NCBI RefSeq assembly: GCF_000006565.2
Contig: NC_031476.1
Location: 2,876,458 to 2,940,457, forward strand
Direction: 5' to 3'
Source of the DNA: Toxoplasma gondii ME49
Taxonomy: Eukaryota; Apicomplexa; Conoidasida; Eucoccidiorida; Sarcocystidae
DNA: 64,000 nucleotides
Positions 53,401 to 63,400 of this stretch are shown here, one piece after another. Each line of letters opens with the position of its first letter. The stretch's first letter is position 1. A model generated the notes under the pieces. That model did not search any database and was not told the DNA's origin. It worked only from the letters and a program-made list of their open reading frames with translations. The position numbers and the translations under genes are program-made.

Positions 53401-56400
53401 GCTGAGCTGCATCGAGAGGTCGAAGAAGCCTCACAAGAAGCTGGAACAGAGCGCACAGGCGCATCGGCTTTCCCCTTCCAAGGAGGAACCGACGTGAGCT
53501 GTTGGTCGGTGCACGAGCCGTATCTGTGTCTCTCTATCTGGAGGAGCCAGCCCACAGTGACGACTGTTCTCTGTGAGGGTTTGACGCTGCGAGTGCCCGA
53601 CTCGGAGTGCACTCGTTGGGATTTGAGTCTTCGTCACCCGCCCGCGCGAAGTGAGGAGAAACTCGGAAACGAGAGAGATCGAACGACGCTGCCCGGAAAG
53701 ACTACCGGGAGCTGGAAGGCGCAAGACGGCAAGTTGGAGAGAGACGGAGAAAGGGAATGGCGACAGGACACCGTGAAGGCGATGCACGCGACCCAGAGCG
53801 AAGAACCCTACACACTCTCTCTGCCGTACCCCTTTCCTTCCAGTGACGAAAGCAAGACGCCCAGGCTCGTTCGTCGATCGGGAGGCCTGAGAAGCCGATC
53901 GGGGCGTCTGATTCCAGAACCCAAGTGTATGGACTTCCCTTGGTCTCTGGTGCACGCTAAGACGCCTTCGCGATCTTTCCTCACTCGCTCTCAAAGTCCT
54001 TCCTCGAGTACGAAAACGCTTGCCTCCTGGGCTCCACGTCTCTCTCGGTGGGCTCCAAACGCCTCTTCGGGGGCTCCGAATCTCTCCCCTGGGGCTACAG
54101 AGCTCGCCGTGGGGTCGCGCGTTTTCTCACTGCCATCTCTGAGTCGCCTGCGTCTGCGAGCAGTCTCTCAGTGTTCGCTTATTTCGCCGAAACTCGAGGC
54201 CGCCGCCTTCGCCATCGAAGGGCGCGTGTGTCTCGTGTCGCCAGCCAGAAGAGCCCACAACGGAGCGCGAAGCCGCGGCGGGGGCGGCGCTTTCGGCCCG
54301 GTCGTGCTGGAGTTGCTTGGAGCCGTAGCAAACAGCCGCTGCAGCACCAACAGCTTCTGCTGGGGGAGCGTCGAGCCTGAAATGGAAACACCAGAGGAGA
54401 CACAGAACGACAGGACACAGGACCAAGAGACAAGAGACGAGGAGACACATGACGAGGAAACGCAGGCCGTGGAGCCGCATAAGGAGACATATGGCAAGGA
54501 GATACGTACGGCGACACAGGGCGAGGCGTCTCTGGCAACCGTGGGCTTCGACACACTCCCTAGGGAAGTCGAGGTCGCAGGAGATAGAATAGGAGAGCGG
54601 GGCGTCGCACGCGTCGCCCAGAGAAGCGCGAGACAGCTGTTGGACGGGAGACGAGTCATCCGAGCTGGTCAAAAGAGAGACGACGCCTCACGAACCCCAG
54701 AAAAAAAACCTCACCGTTCCAAGTTGGAGACGCGCGCGTCCTCCGGGCATAACTTCCAAGGCTGGTCTGCTGGGCGAAAGCAGCTTCGATACTGTGTATG
54801 TCACTCTCGTTCTGTCGGCGAGTCACCGTCCCTCGACTTTCTGGAGTGTACAGGCTCGCGTCTAGTCCTCGCTTCTTCTTCGTCTTCCTCTTGGAGCAAC
54901 ATGGCAGGCGTCTCCCTCCAGTTGCCGTTGTGTCTCCTGCACGTCGCCTGTTCTCTCTTCGACGCGACAGTGACTTCCACCGAGCGGGTGGCCGCCGTCC
55001 TGGTGGCGCCAGTTGACGGGGATTCAGGCGCCTTCACGGGAGCGACTCTGCGAAAGTTTTCCTTCAGGGAAGAGCCCAAAGGAACTGCGAGAAAATCCAC
55101 GAGACTCGAAATTGCAGACAGCGAGTCACTCACCGGCGATCGCATAGGCCTGAGAACTCTCGCGAGAGCCCGCAACACCAGCGACAGAGAGCAAGAGACA
55201 GAGACCGAAGAAGGGGAAGAAGAGGAAGAGGAAGAAGAAGAGAAAGAAGAGGAAGAGGAAGGAGAGGAAGAGAAAGAAGAGGAAGAGGAAGAAGAGGAAG
55301 AAGAGGAAGAGAAAGGAGAGGACGAGGAAGAAGAGGAAGAAGAAAAAGAAGGAACGAGAGAAGCGAGGGAACGAGGAGGTAAAGGAGGAGGCCGGGAACA
55401 ATGGGTTGTGAGTGGAGAGCTCGATCCACAAGAGAAACAGAGTCGCATTCGCGCGTTTGGCCGGCCGCTCAGGGGCGTCAGCTGGAAAAGGAGAACGAGT
55501 GCACGACGGCGGAGTCCTGGAGACCCTCCCAAGACAACAGGAGGGGAGAAAAGCGGAGAAGAGGCTCCCGGCCGCAGTACCCGACTGAGAAGAAAGACGA
55601 AAGAAGCCATGCATCGAGGGGAGTCGGTTGAGGGGAAACATCGATCATGCGCAACGCCTGAGTGGGAATACATTACCTTCAAGGGGTCGATCGCTACGGG
55701 CGGCCTTCCTTGCTTGAGGTGTCGAGCATGTAAGGGAGAGCGGCAACGCCATCGGTGCATGTACAGAGAAAAACTTCTTCCGCAAGACATCGTCGATCTT
55801 CTTTCCTCAGCAGCGGCTTCTTGCTCGTTTCAGGACATCCACCTCGATTCGCTGATGTGGTGTACATACCCCCCACTCTGTTCGCGTTCCTCCGTTGCGT
55901 CTGATTTTTCCTGTCCTTCGTCGCGTCGCGGTTCTTCTGTCCTCCCGGCTTCTTCTCGTTTGATGACCGTTCGAGAACTGCGCAGGAGACCGTTCCACGT
56001 TTCCCTGTCCCCCTCTGAACCTTCCTCGCCCGACGGATCTTTTTTCCACTCGCCGGCTGTCTCCGTCTCGCTCTCGCCTTCTTCTGCTTCTCTCTTGGCC
56101 TCTCCCCCTTCCACAACTGAAAGTGCACCCTGCTCCAGAGCTCGCCACAACGCTCCCCGCTGTCCTCCAGCCTCCGGTTTTCTTGCTTCTTCATCTCCCT
56201 CTCCATGTGGTGCATCGCCTGCTTCTTCTCCAGCTTCGCCTCCTTCAGGAAACACTGTTTTCTCCCCATCTCTCTCCCCGAACTCACCGTCGTCTTCCTC
56301 TGTCTCCTCATCAGCGGCGCCTTTGTCGCCTCACCTCTTCAGCTCGGAAGCGTCCGCCGCTCCGTTTTCCTCTCTCGCTGTCGGGTGCAGAGATACCCCA

Positions 56401-56856
56401 GTCCACGCGCAGCACTCTCGCGCCGTCTCCACGTCTCTCTTCCCCATCGCAACAGATACGTCGTTCAGCCTGAATGTCCCTCGCGAGGTGCCTGCAGACG
56501 CCGCAGCTGAAAACGCAACCACTTGTATCTGCGCCCTCTCCTTTGATCCGTTTCCTTCTTATTCCGGTCGTCCTGAGATCCCGACTCCACGTAGAGTCGA
56601 CGAAGCTCTCGCGGGATCCTCGAGCTCAAGTTCGGTCTCTTCAACCTCGCCCCTCTCTCTCGTCTGGCACCTGACGAGGCCAGAGAGCAGCCACCACGAT
56701 GCCGAGCTGGCGCGTGCAAGACATATCTGTGCGCAACACTGGAGGCGTTTCTGGAGGGAAGTCGAGAAACGTCTGAGACAGACGCACCGCGTCCAGTGCC
56801 ACAGAACCGGTGTGGCGACTGTCAGCGCAGACTGCATGCGTCTCAGACAAAGGTAA
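47407..56856 (+). CDS. 3149-residue single-exon protein with an F-box-like motif
   Basis: The frame is uninterrupted for 9450 bp. An F-box-like segment starts at about residue 1435 (RLPENAFAVLCGFLCGDLLPLLQTCRYLRSAVLS): the LP start, spaced hydrophobics and the CRYLR end fit the Skp1-binding fold. Scattered leucine-patterned segments follow, resembling degenerate LRRs: LECMDSLENIRELSLF, VKLLNFLSLSAVARLP, SLRFVSLCGTETL (~1560-1850), and LPSLSRLRLRAVSQCS (~2240). F-box plus LRR would make it a substrate receptor of an SCF ubiquitin ligase (inference). Other parts are low-complexity: Ser/Pro-rich (~510-560, ~1090-1150), Arg/Lys/Glu-rich, and a Glu/Lys tract at ~2598-2650. A cysteine cluster (CLRCRACK...HRC, ~2768-2785) might bind metal. 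The start context is AAAGATGCC. Chance cannot keep a frame open this long, and Ser codon choice is uniform across it. No family name is assigned beyond the F-box guess. Confidence 0.85.
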   Translation: MPLDRRGLSHQPSSSEEDVSHLPCLAHRIRASYIAPVTRVFLDPGVYPQPSRASPCSHFLRCFRLHYPVVRFHLLAALECSDSHLSPRIRKGAEDHASNPLDSIRENAVGQSALELQPGHHYHGNYSLPLPQAELDERLKTQSASPLGYRECLHAKASISPQPDRTNDDDPEILRALAAKDCSGSPVCVRCAAKHTGDSLFFPGSESANAPSHSVNRSFVPQGREDPCPDTFVAFDQLALAVLKRLRRHATTAVENILNTSRCMHVRQASRTRLKRENPHNFACLRSTTGERIFHKREPTNQETSERPQKRKKREQGTALATADTTKTEEGIPVVEERKDAETDVTAENPIVVCRPSRPASPICSAQENLPVAYLLRKKRIKTTVARVSTSIHLTNGASPQQSSTCRRQNPCLGICTGRKLERVETETVSNSADGRNDREMEAPLSVADANAAEKENKLRVESAMRSTPVSYRSYSSPYEAGDIEEVIPEISFSSSENEFLACSIDSPSSLDSSSTSSSSSASPCIFSEPCSPLFSSSPLSSAPVHQKPCFSPPTSSSSASLCLTERSPSPVVSLKNSLDLPPSASMRQVQTACTCLSACLSSDSLSSERPLASGRSSLIAALRFALRLLFNSDRYPPDFFSGASHSVARLALHLTFLAKRMQQLRPRVSCGSSTTEAPLISALAGSVARPERGEQRLWRKRVVEKRRETQRQRTRKNVRGRGKSASCDGCQRSVQQKKTIPETGDAYGRRRKADEHTEDRQRNGTYTQWLKEASGGVKRPRALINGNKATPHFTSAMNSQIEEERLRKKQEALRARKTNFSLAVKLQCLKTTQRQSRPPGRKTARRHQMRLYPHSSYSFYPTSCSLVPSYAAVCASSPVSIRHLPPTRSSSRRGRITAAAVSPQRPKKNQQHVPFSHSYPRTFASFFPQSPSAVSEGCRAYLSAPDIAGVGGGAPVSPDVHTLAEGSPRFRTHVETLGEAAVDAFLERHDRFRLGRLTPEERALLRLLIQSKRLICLLLRALLSPSSFSEQGPSHADTPSQCSSTSPSSFKFQQNARDALSDAELPSSFLVLSCSVAPRRQFRDRLPLRSPSSSSLPSSPLPSFSFSSPSPRSPPCPPPPPCSPSSSVSSPSSSTVSSSSSPSSSSSASLESGESAQRARESRLPSAVFGGPQTLIQALQMYFAYRPGAGRHLLGLLPACIVAEEDRVVFQPLSWRGEENYTSRLSPREQATRSESNRHDVEVASGDSDRRSREKQADKRNKKCDEKKRRGTKVKRESEKKEEDEGDSDGKEESGEGSERGAGWRGAGLALKEADEGEGKRRKEGSIASEMRDQATVPNLDGTHTVEARDITSQERQTDVEREMRDTDTRIRTVFDFVCSSQATRTEVSLLLNHPKPEDVSSASSLSPSPSRCSRSSVSPDSTPVSPASETSMRLPENAFAVLCGFLCGDLLPLLQTCRYLRSAVLSTFGTCQQQLNLLMVDVDDTRFPFCSPVPTPLSPASPAASFPPVSRDVWRPPPASFASFPSFSSFRFTHLAQAFKKDKAQLLYLLTFWRGAVEAWVEPRQLAELLECMDSLENIRELSLFSDERMHVFFSQEDPESVSVFEEALDLSEEDCESRRERPRPERQDGKKKGNPFLHLKLRRKKQRSPNTINVDASEEGEGRRDREDVRVRRRRQSNWEEKGIRTESEKTTLAFSSADTQATKSLQAGAPFAGVFENSSAPSSASVSSLSSSLPVASPSHPRCALPSSSSFSRSSACVPLYGQQAVEACLSTLVSLCARSSRTLEAFYSSVKLLNFLSLSAVARLPVLLLPRLVTVEGGPATVPPFVSSSLRFVSLCGTETLRADPLERSRSAMAPLTAVCGRAGPPGADGACGDWRAPPAADRDRFARLRLHDRNGERKHEGEEERRGGEQGGKQRKAEQEGEQEGGHRRKEEQGEDEHGEGERGADRDKDLGEEFQGARDEAVESEASVSRNVERKGKIASSRRSDTKSASDAELHREVEEASQEAGTERTGASAFPFQGGTDVSCWSVHEPYLCLSIWRSQPTVTTVLCEGLTLRVPDSECTRWDLSLRHPPARSEEKLGNERDRTTLPGKTTGSWKAQDGKLERDGEREWRQDTVKAMHATQSEEPYTLSLPYPFPSSDESKTPRLVRRSGGLRSRSGRLIPEPKCMDFPWSLVHAKTPSRSFLTRSQSPSSSTKTLASWAPRLSRWAPNASSGAPNLSPGATELAVGSRVFSLPSLSRLRLRAVSQCSLISPKLEAAAFAIEGRVCLVSPARRAHNGARSRGGGGAFGPVVLELLGAVANSRCSTNSFCWGSVEPEMETPEETQNDRTQDQETRDEETHDEETQAVEPHKETYGKEIRTATQGEASLATVGFDTLPREVEVAGDRIGERGVARVAQRSARQLLDGRRVIRAGQKRDDASRTPEKKPHRSKLETRASSGHNFQGWSAGRKQLRYCVCHSRSVGESPSLDFLECTGSRLVLASSSSSSWSNMAGVSLQLPLCLLHVACSLFDATVTSTERVAAVLVAPVDGDSGAFTGATLRKFSFREEPKGTARKSTRLEIADSESLTGDRIGLRTLARARNTSDREQETETEEGEEEEEEEEEKEEEEEGEEEKEEEEEEEEEEEEKGEDEEEEEEEKEGTREARERGGKGGGREQWVVSGELDPQEKQSRIRAFGRPLRGVSWKRRTSARRRSPGDPPKTTGGEKSGEEAPGRSTRLRRKTKEAMHRGESVEGKHRSCATPEWEYITFKGSIATGGLPCLRCRACKGERQRHRCMYREKLLPQDIVDLLSSAAASCSFQDIHLDSLMWCTYPPLCSRSSVASDFSCPSSRRGSSVLPASSRLMTVRELRRRPFHVSLSPSEPSSPDGSFFHSPAVSVSLSPSSASLLASPPSTTESAPCSRARHNAPRCPPASGFLASSSPSPCGASPASSPASPPSGNTVFSPSLSPNSPSSSSVSSSAAPLSPHLFSSEASAAPFSSLAVGCRDTPVHAQHSRAVSTSLFPIATDTSFSLNVPREVPADAAAENATTCICALSFDPFPSYSGRPEIPTPRRVDEALAGSSSSSSVSSTSPLSLVWHLTRPESSHHDAELARARHICAQHWRRFWREVEKRLRQTHRVQCHRTGVATVSADCMRLRQR
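55206..55352 (+). repeat. (GAA/GAG)n purine tract encoding poly-Glu
   Basis: About 150 bp of almost pure purine triplets (GAA, GAG, AAA) within the 3149-residue ORF encode a nearly unbroken Glu/Lys stretch. The opposite strand reads as poly-Ser/Leu, which explains large spurious minus-strand frames there. Confidence 0.95.
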
Positions 56857-59800
56857 TGGGTGCCTTGGAGCGCAGGAGAGCCCACGAGCCGTCCGTCGAT
56901 CTTGTGCACAGGGTAGACCTTTGTCGCAACAGTTGGGGACAGTTGATCGACGCTGGAAGGAACGGTGAGCAGTCGACAGGTCTTGGAGAAGACCAGCCAT
57001 AACCATAGGGGGAAACAAACTGTGGTGAGAAAACTTCCTGTCTCTGGCGCGCGAAGCAGAAAGCGCAACTCGAGGCGTCAACTGACGATCTTTTTCGAGG
57101 GCGAAACTGTAGACAGATTCGAAACCTGGGGGGAGAAAGGGGACTATAGAGAGATGTTGAGCAAGTCAAGGAAACGTTCGAGAGAAAATTTGTGTTACCG
57201 AGGAAGGACAGCTGAAACGCTTCAGATGATGTCGTCGTCTGCGGGAAATAGATGAGTAAACATAAGAAGGAACCCAGAGAAAGGATGCGAGAAAAAGGCA
57301 TGCCAAGCGTGATTTCGAGAACCATGTTCCTCGTACCATTACTGAACATTTTCGCTAGTATCTCAGGCTTTCTCCAAGAGACAAACAGACACAACGAACT
57401 ATTTGGTATGACTGCTCTACACCACCACCCCACTGGACTGCCTAAGACGGATGAAAACAGTGGTGGGTTCCAATGTCCCACCGGAACTTCTGTTCGCATT
57501 GAAGAAGCGTGATCTCGTTTGACACAACCAACACGTCGCTCGCCGTCTATATAAGTATAGATATACATATGCATATATATATATATATATATACATATAT
57601 ATATGTATATATGTATTGTGTATATTCTCAGGAATGCATGTGTTTCTCTCTGCAGTTGTCTCTATGGGCTTCTTTTAATACATTAGGTGTCTAAGCGTCT
57701 CTCTCGCAACCGACTGGGGACACGGCAGACGATTGCGTGTGCCTTCTGTGCCTGTTGCAAACCAGAAACATTGAAAAAAACCTTTTTCTTCTTTCCAGTA
57801 CGTACACTTGAGCGGTTGTCTGTGTCCTTCTACACACACCATGCTGTCTGCACAGCGGGCAACTGGGCGAAAATTAGACTTTCCTCACGTGAAGATTGAA
57901 AGCTGCGGCAAATCCCCACCGTAACGCCCAGTATCTCTCCAGTGCTATTCCAGAAGATAGAGTAGCTATGTGTCACCTTTTTTTCTTCGACGTGGACGCC
58001 AGTGCTCTTGGATTCTCGCAGCGCTTTCTGAAAAAACTTCTTTCAGTTCCGAAACGGAAGTCTTCTCTCGCCAGAAAAAAAGTGATATTTCTAAATTTCT
58101 AAAGTCGAAAGCCGAGTGCCATCTATTGTGCACAGGAAGATGCCAGTGCGCCTCGTGATAGTGGAGTCCTCTTGACACTTCGGCCTCAGCGAAGGGGTCC
58201 TGGGAGTTGTGACTCAACACATCAGTAAAGTGTGAAGTTCTTCAAATCATTTTCAGAGTAAAGACTGTGAATGTTGTTTTGACATACCCAAAAACATTAT
58301 AGAGGACAGCGACTTCTCAGCATTGAAAACATAATAGAAAGATTTCTGTTGACTGGGAGCAGATCGAAATCCGGCGCTAGTTTAGCCGCCTTCAGCAGTG
58401 CAGTGGAGTGGTGGTGTGCAGGAGTCATACAGAGCTCGGCTGTCTGTATATGTGAAAATTCAGTATCCTAAGCACCGCAGCGTGCACACTCAAAAGTCCT
58501 TGTCTGTACTTCACGGATGGAGTCATGCGCAGTCAGTTTACGCTCGGTAGTGTCTGGTTATTTTAACTACGTTCGACAGTTCTAGATCGCGATACACCTT
58601 AGAACACGTAGACTTCAATGGAGATTCGGGTGCGTCCACGGAGACACAGAAACACACAACGATGGATAATCCGACCTCCGGAAACTTCTCGAGAGACAAT
58701 ACCTCTTGTTGAGGAAGTCGAAGGACAAAGCCAAATGTACGAAAGCGCCGCACGACAAGAGGGCAAGAAGATCTACGTCGGCGTAGCTGCATTTGTGTCT
58801 AGTTCGACGCGGTTCGATCTAAGGCGGGGAAGGGTACATTTACTTGCGGCAGTACGATCAAACTCTTCTAAATAGACGGAATAAATTTGCTGTCGGGAGA
58901 CCCTGCGTGTCGGCGCAAATGCTTTCAAAGTTCAAAGCGACCTCTGAAAGTAGTCCAGTCCCCAAGCTCCGCCGACTGGACGCGGGTCTGAACCCCTGAG
59001 GGCCTACCTGGGAAGCAAAGGACCGTCTAGCAAACGTCGCGAATGCAAGCAATACAAAGTGTAGGTATTTAGGAGGCTCATTTCCGTTTATATTGTCGGT
59101 CTGAAAGGCACTTTTTCGGTCGAGTTCTCCGTCGAAATCGCGAAGTCAGACGAAGAACCCGTAGCTGTTTGTCGCCATAAGTGTCCTGCGCGTTTGGAGA
59201 AGCTCTCACGACAGAGGTTTGACGAAGCTCTTTTTCTTCCCTGGGAAAAGTGGATTATTTCTGTTTCAGTTTCGAGAGACTGGCCGGCGTGTGCCTCTAT
59301 TTCCTGTTTCTGCCGGCGCCCAACCGAAATTCCCGACTGAGAAATGGACCGAGTCAAGTCGCCCCCCTTTGCTTTTTGCCGCTTCCCTGAAGCTCGCCTC
59401 CATCAGGAAGAACCGCTTTTCTTCCACGAAAGCGATGAGAGCCTTCCTTGTGCTCAAGAGAGCAAGAAGCGCGAGACAGAGAACAGAGACTCGCGAAACA
59501 TGGAGAACGCGAGTGTGTCGTCGCTGCAAGAGAAACGTGTGCGCATGCACGGAGACTGAACTCGATCGCCTTCTGATGCTTGGGTCTCGCGTCTCGTCTT
59601 CTGCTAGGACACCCTTTTCGCCTTTGTTTGCTTCTTCTCCTTCTTTCCTTCGTCGGTCCTATTTCCTGTGCTCGACCTGCATGTTCTGTCCTTTCTCAAG
59701 GAACTCTGGAGATCCCCAGTCCTGCTCGTGTCTCTGAGGTCCTGTCCTCGTCGTTCGCACCCCCACGACCGGCGCCTCGCAAGACAAAAAAGGGAGACAA

Positions 59801-60410
59801 GAAACGCAGAAAAACGACTGGATCTCCGATGTTCGTTCGAGCTGCTTCCTCGCGAGAACCGACTCAGCGCGGGCCTTCAGTCTGCGGCCACCAGCTCGTC
59901 AATGACGTTCGTTTCTCGCTGTTCACCGTTTTTTTCCCCGTAGGAGCCTCTTTCGTTTTCTTCTGTTCCTTCCGTCTCTCTGAGTCTCGGGATTCTCTCT
60001 TCTTATCGTCCTAATTCTCTCTGTTCTCACCTGTCAAGTTTCTCTTTTGGTTTTCTGGACTCTCTACACCCCGTAACGCCAGGCCCCTCATCTCTTCTGT
60101 TCCCTTTCTTGTCCTTTTCTCTCTTTTTTTTCTCCGTTTTCGTTCGTCTTCCCTCTCTCTTCGTCCTTCTTCTCCTCTCAAATTCCTTTGTGGTTCCTTC
60201 TCCTGCTCGACCCGCACGCCCAAAGTTCCAGTCGTCCCCCTTTTTCTCTGCCGAATCCTCGCTCGTCGCTCGCCTTTCTCACCGCCGCTCTCTTGTCTCC
60301 GTTCGTTGTTCTCCACTACTCTTTTCTGCCGTGATTCTTCTTGCCTCTTTCTTCTTGTCTCCTCTTCTCGCCTACCTCCTCTTGATTCCGCCCGCCCTCC
60401 CCAGCCTAAA
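56857..60410. other. Intergenic: F-box-like gene 3' region and eIF2B epsilon promoter/leader
   Basis: A TA microsatellite lies at 57560-57616. The stretch 59900-60410 is strongly pyrimidine-rich on the plus strand, as expected for the leader of the next gene. Short open frames (plus 58618-58875 starting with a clear ATG, plus 59219-59737, minus 57966-58220) show no domain. A small gene at 58.6-58.9 kb cannot be excluded but is not supported. Confidence 0.5.
57560..57616. repeat. (TA)n microsatellite, intergenic
   Basis: Degenerate TA/TATG run 0.7 kb after the stop of the 3149-residue ORF. Confidence 0.9.
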
Positions 60411-63400
60411 ATGTCGGCGCCGTCGTCTGCCTGCTCGGCTGCTCCCGCCTCTTCTGGGGGGGCGTCTGTTCCGAAGGAGAAGCTGAGTGCAGAGAAGCAA
60501 GCTGTTTCCTCTTCTCCAAATCACGGAAGCGGAAAGAAGTGCGCCTCGGCTCCTCGTGGCGCAGATGAAGACACACAGTTCGACTGTCTGCCTGCCATTC
60601 TCGTCGCGTTGACGTTGCCCGAGTTGAAGGAAACCTTCGCTCCTCTCTGCTACGAAAGTCTCACGTTTCCTCTCCTCCCTGTCAGCGGTGTTCCTCTCGT
60701 CGTCTCTGCCTTCGACTTTCTCGCTCGAAACGGTAGGCGCCAAAAAACCTCGAAAAAACAGACACTGTCCTTCCGTTGATGCTCTCCTTTCTCCAGCGCG
60801 GTCTGAACGCGTCCTTTCTGTCCCTCTCCCAACGCGACAAACAACAACGCGACAAACAACAACGCGACAAACAACTGCTGTCTCCGCGCTCAGCTCTCGT
60901 TCGTCGAAGCCTCGAACGCGTTCTCTGTCGCGGCAAGACACCCGCTCTTGGCGCCGCATGCAGCGGTGAAAGAGATTCGACTAAACAAGGACCTTCTGAG
61001 GTGCAGAGACGACGTGTATCTTCTCGGGATGCCGTCGCCTCTCTCTCTTCAGAGTCAATGAGAGAAATCTCCTGCCAGCCGTAGACAGAGGTTTCGTACT
61101 GGGGTATGTATATATATATATTTATATAGTTGTATGTATGGTTACACAACACCGCATATGTGTATATTATAACCAGTGCGTCTTCAGACGTGTGTATGCA
61201 TCTTCTTCACGTATATATATATATATATATATATATATTGGTGTGTCTTTCTGGACGCGATTGCAAGGGAGGCTTGTTTTGAGTTCCTTGTGTGTTTAGG
61301 AGTGACGGAAATCTTTGTGTTGATCAAGGGAGACGAGGAAGGCTGGATGGTCAAAAGAGTTGTGGAGGAGCACGAGGAAACTTTTCAGAAACGCCTGCGC
61401 CGGGTCGTCAAACGCGGCCTTCGCGTCACGTGTGTCGAGGTGCCTACGACGGTCGACTCCATGGGGGATGCCCTCAGAGACTTCAGCAGCAAATACGACC
61501 TCAGACATGGTAATGAAGAAACGGAAAGTACCGCCAAATGCGAAGTCCTCTCGTCAATCTACATGCGTTTCCTATTACTCAATCTCTCTCTACATCTGTA
61601 TATACGTATGTATATATAAATATGTGAATATATATATATATATATATATTGTGTTAGGTCTAAAGGAATTCCTGTCTGTGTGAATGCATAAATAAATAAA
61701 TATATATATATATATATGTATATTTGTTTGTACACTTGTATGTGCGTCTATCTGTATGTAGGATATCTGTGAGTAGGTCTCTACCCAAATGGCGGTGTCG
61801 GCATGTTTGTGTGGCAGCGGATACTCACATATGGTTGAATGGCTGCACATCTGCGGGCATGCATGCCATTTATATCCAGAGTCATATATGCGCATATATG
61901 TACATACATAACGCTCTCTGTGTATGCAGACGCAAAGCTGAGTGTTTTTGTAAAGCATTTTTAGCGTGACTGTGGTTGTCGAAAATAGTGGCTTTGTTTT
62001 TATCTGCTGGAAGCCCCGAGAACGCCTGGTGTCGATACGGGGCTTCAAGACTCTCATGCTCCTGTGTTGAATTTCAGTGCCATGTCACTTGGCTGTTTCT
62101 CCCTGTGTTTTTTTTCCAGATTTCCTCTTGATGCATGTTTCTTCGTTTATTCGAGCGGACATCCGTCCGGCAATTGCGGCCCACAAGGAGAGAACAGCGA
62201 CCAAGTTTCGGGGCGTATCTGGCGGGGAAGCTGTGATGACGCAACTGCTTGCGCGCGCGTCTCCCTCGAATGCCCAGAGACTTCTGGACGACGACGTCGC
62301 TCTGCTTGTTGAGTCGCAGACGAAGGAAGTCATCGCGTCGTTTTCTCTGAAGAAGCGCGCAGAAGTCGAACTCGGCGAAGACCTCATTCAGCTCGTGAGG
62401 AGACAAGCGGGGCAAGCATGTCTGGGAAGAGACAAGGCCGAGGAAAGGAATCAGAAGAGAGGAAGAGAAGCGGAAATGACCAAAAGAAAAAACAAGGACA
62501 TACGGAAAGTAACAGGCAAGGCAGTGAGGAAGACAGTAGGAAAGGACAACGTAGGAAGAGAACTAGGAAGGAGACTAGTGGAGAAAGCCGAAAAGAATGT
62601 GAAGCATGAGTTATTGCCTCCAGTTGGAGAGAGATGCTTTTCACACATGTGGGGACAAACAGAAAAACATACCAAAGAAAGTCAAAAAAAACGTCTGACA
62701 ACCCTCCAGTGGGTACCTGAAATCTGAAAAATGCGACATTTTCGCCGGTGGTTCCCTCACATAGTCCATGTCGCGGTGCCTACGCTCCTGAAGAAGGCAG
62801 TCAGCTGAAAACGCGGAATCGCGCTGTCCCCCTGTGTAGCAGGGAACTCCATTTGTAGAGACCTCGAAACCTCATTGCATAATGTTTCGCAGAACCGTCA
62901 CAGTATAGCGGCGTACGATTCTCGTTTTCTCCTGTGTAACAGGGAAAGGAGTTTCAGAGGTCGTCTGAACTGCATGCATGTGACGTTTGTTAAGATCCTT
63001 GTTGACAGCAGTTTTTCTGATGTTTCGTCTGTTTGACAGACGCTTCGAGGGGGGTACTCGACACCTGCGAAGCGCGTGGAGGGAGGTACTGCTCAGTCGT
63101 GTGGAGCTGAGTAGACGACGTGAGGTGACTATGTTTGTCGTCTGAAAAAACAGGACGGATAGACGAGTTGAGACAGGTTTCATCTGTTTGCTGCGGAAAT
63201 GTTTGGAAGAGAATGAGTGAAGAAAGATTCGTAAAAAGCGACAATTAACTGGCGCATGCATCGCCTGAGTCGACGCTGCGCTCTGTGAAGACGGAGGAGC
63301 CAGGAACCAGGTGCAAGCAGTCCTCAGTTTTTTTCGCGCCATTTCTCCTGCTGCAACGCGAAACATGGTTTGACTCGAAAAGACATACAGTCCTACTCCA

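Noticed and set aside
54801..55790. 329-codon minus-strand Ser/Leu/Phe-rich frame
   Set aside because: It is the reverse complement of the poly-Glu tract and flanks of the 3149-residue ORF.
59219..59737. 172-codon plus-strand frame before eIF2B epsilon
   Set aside because: Low-complexity Arg/Ser/Phe content and no phase-compatible join to 60411; likely leader sequence.
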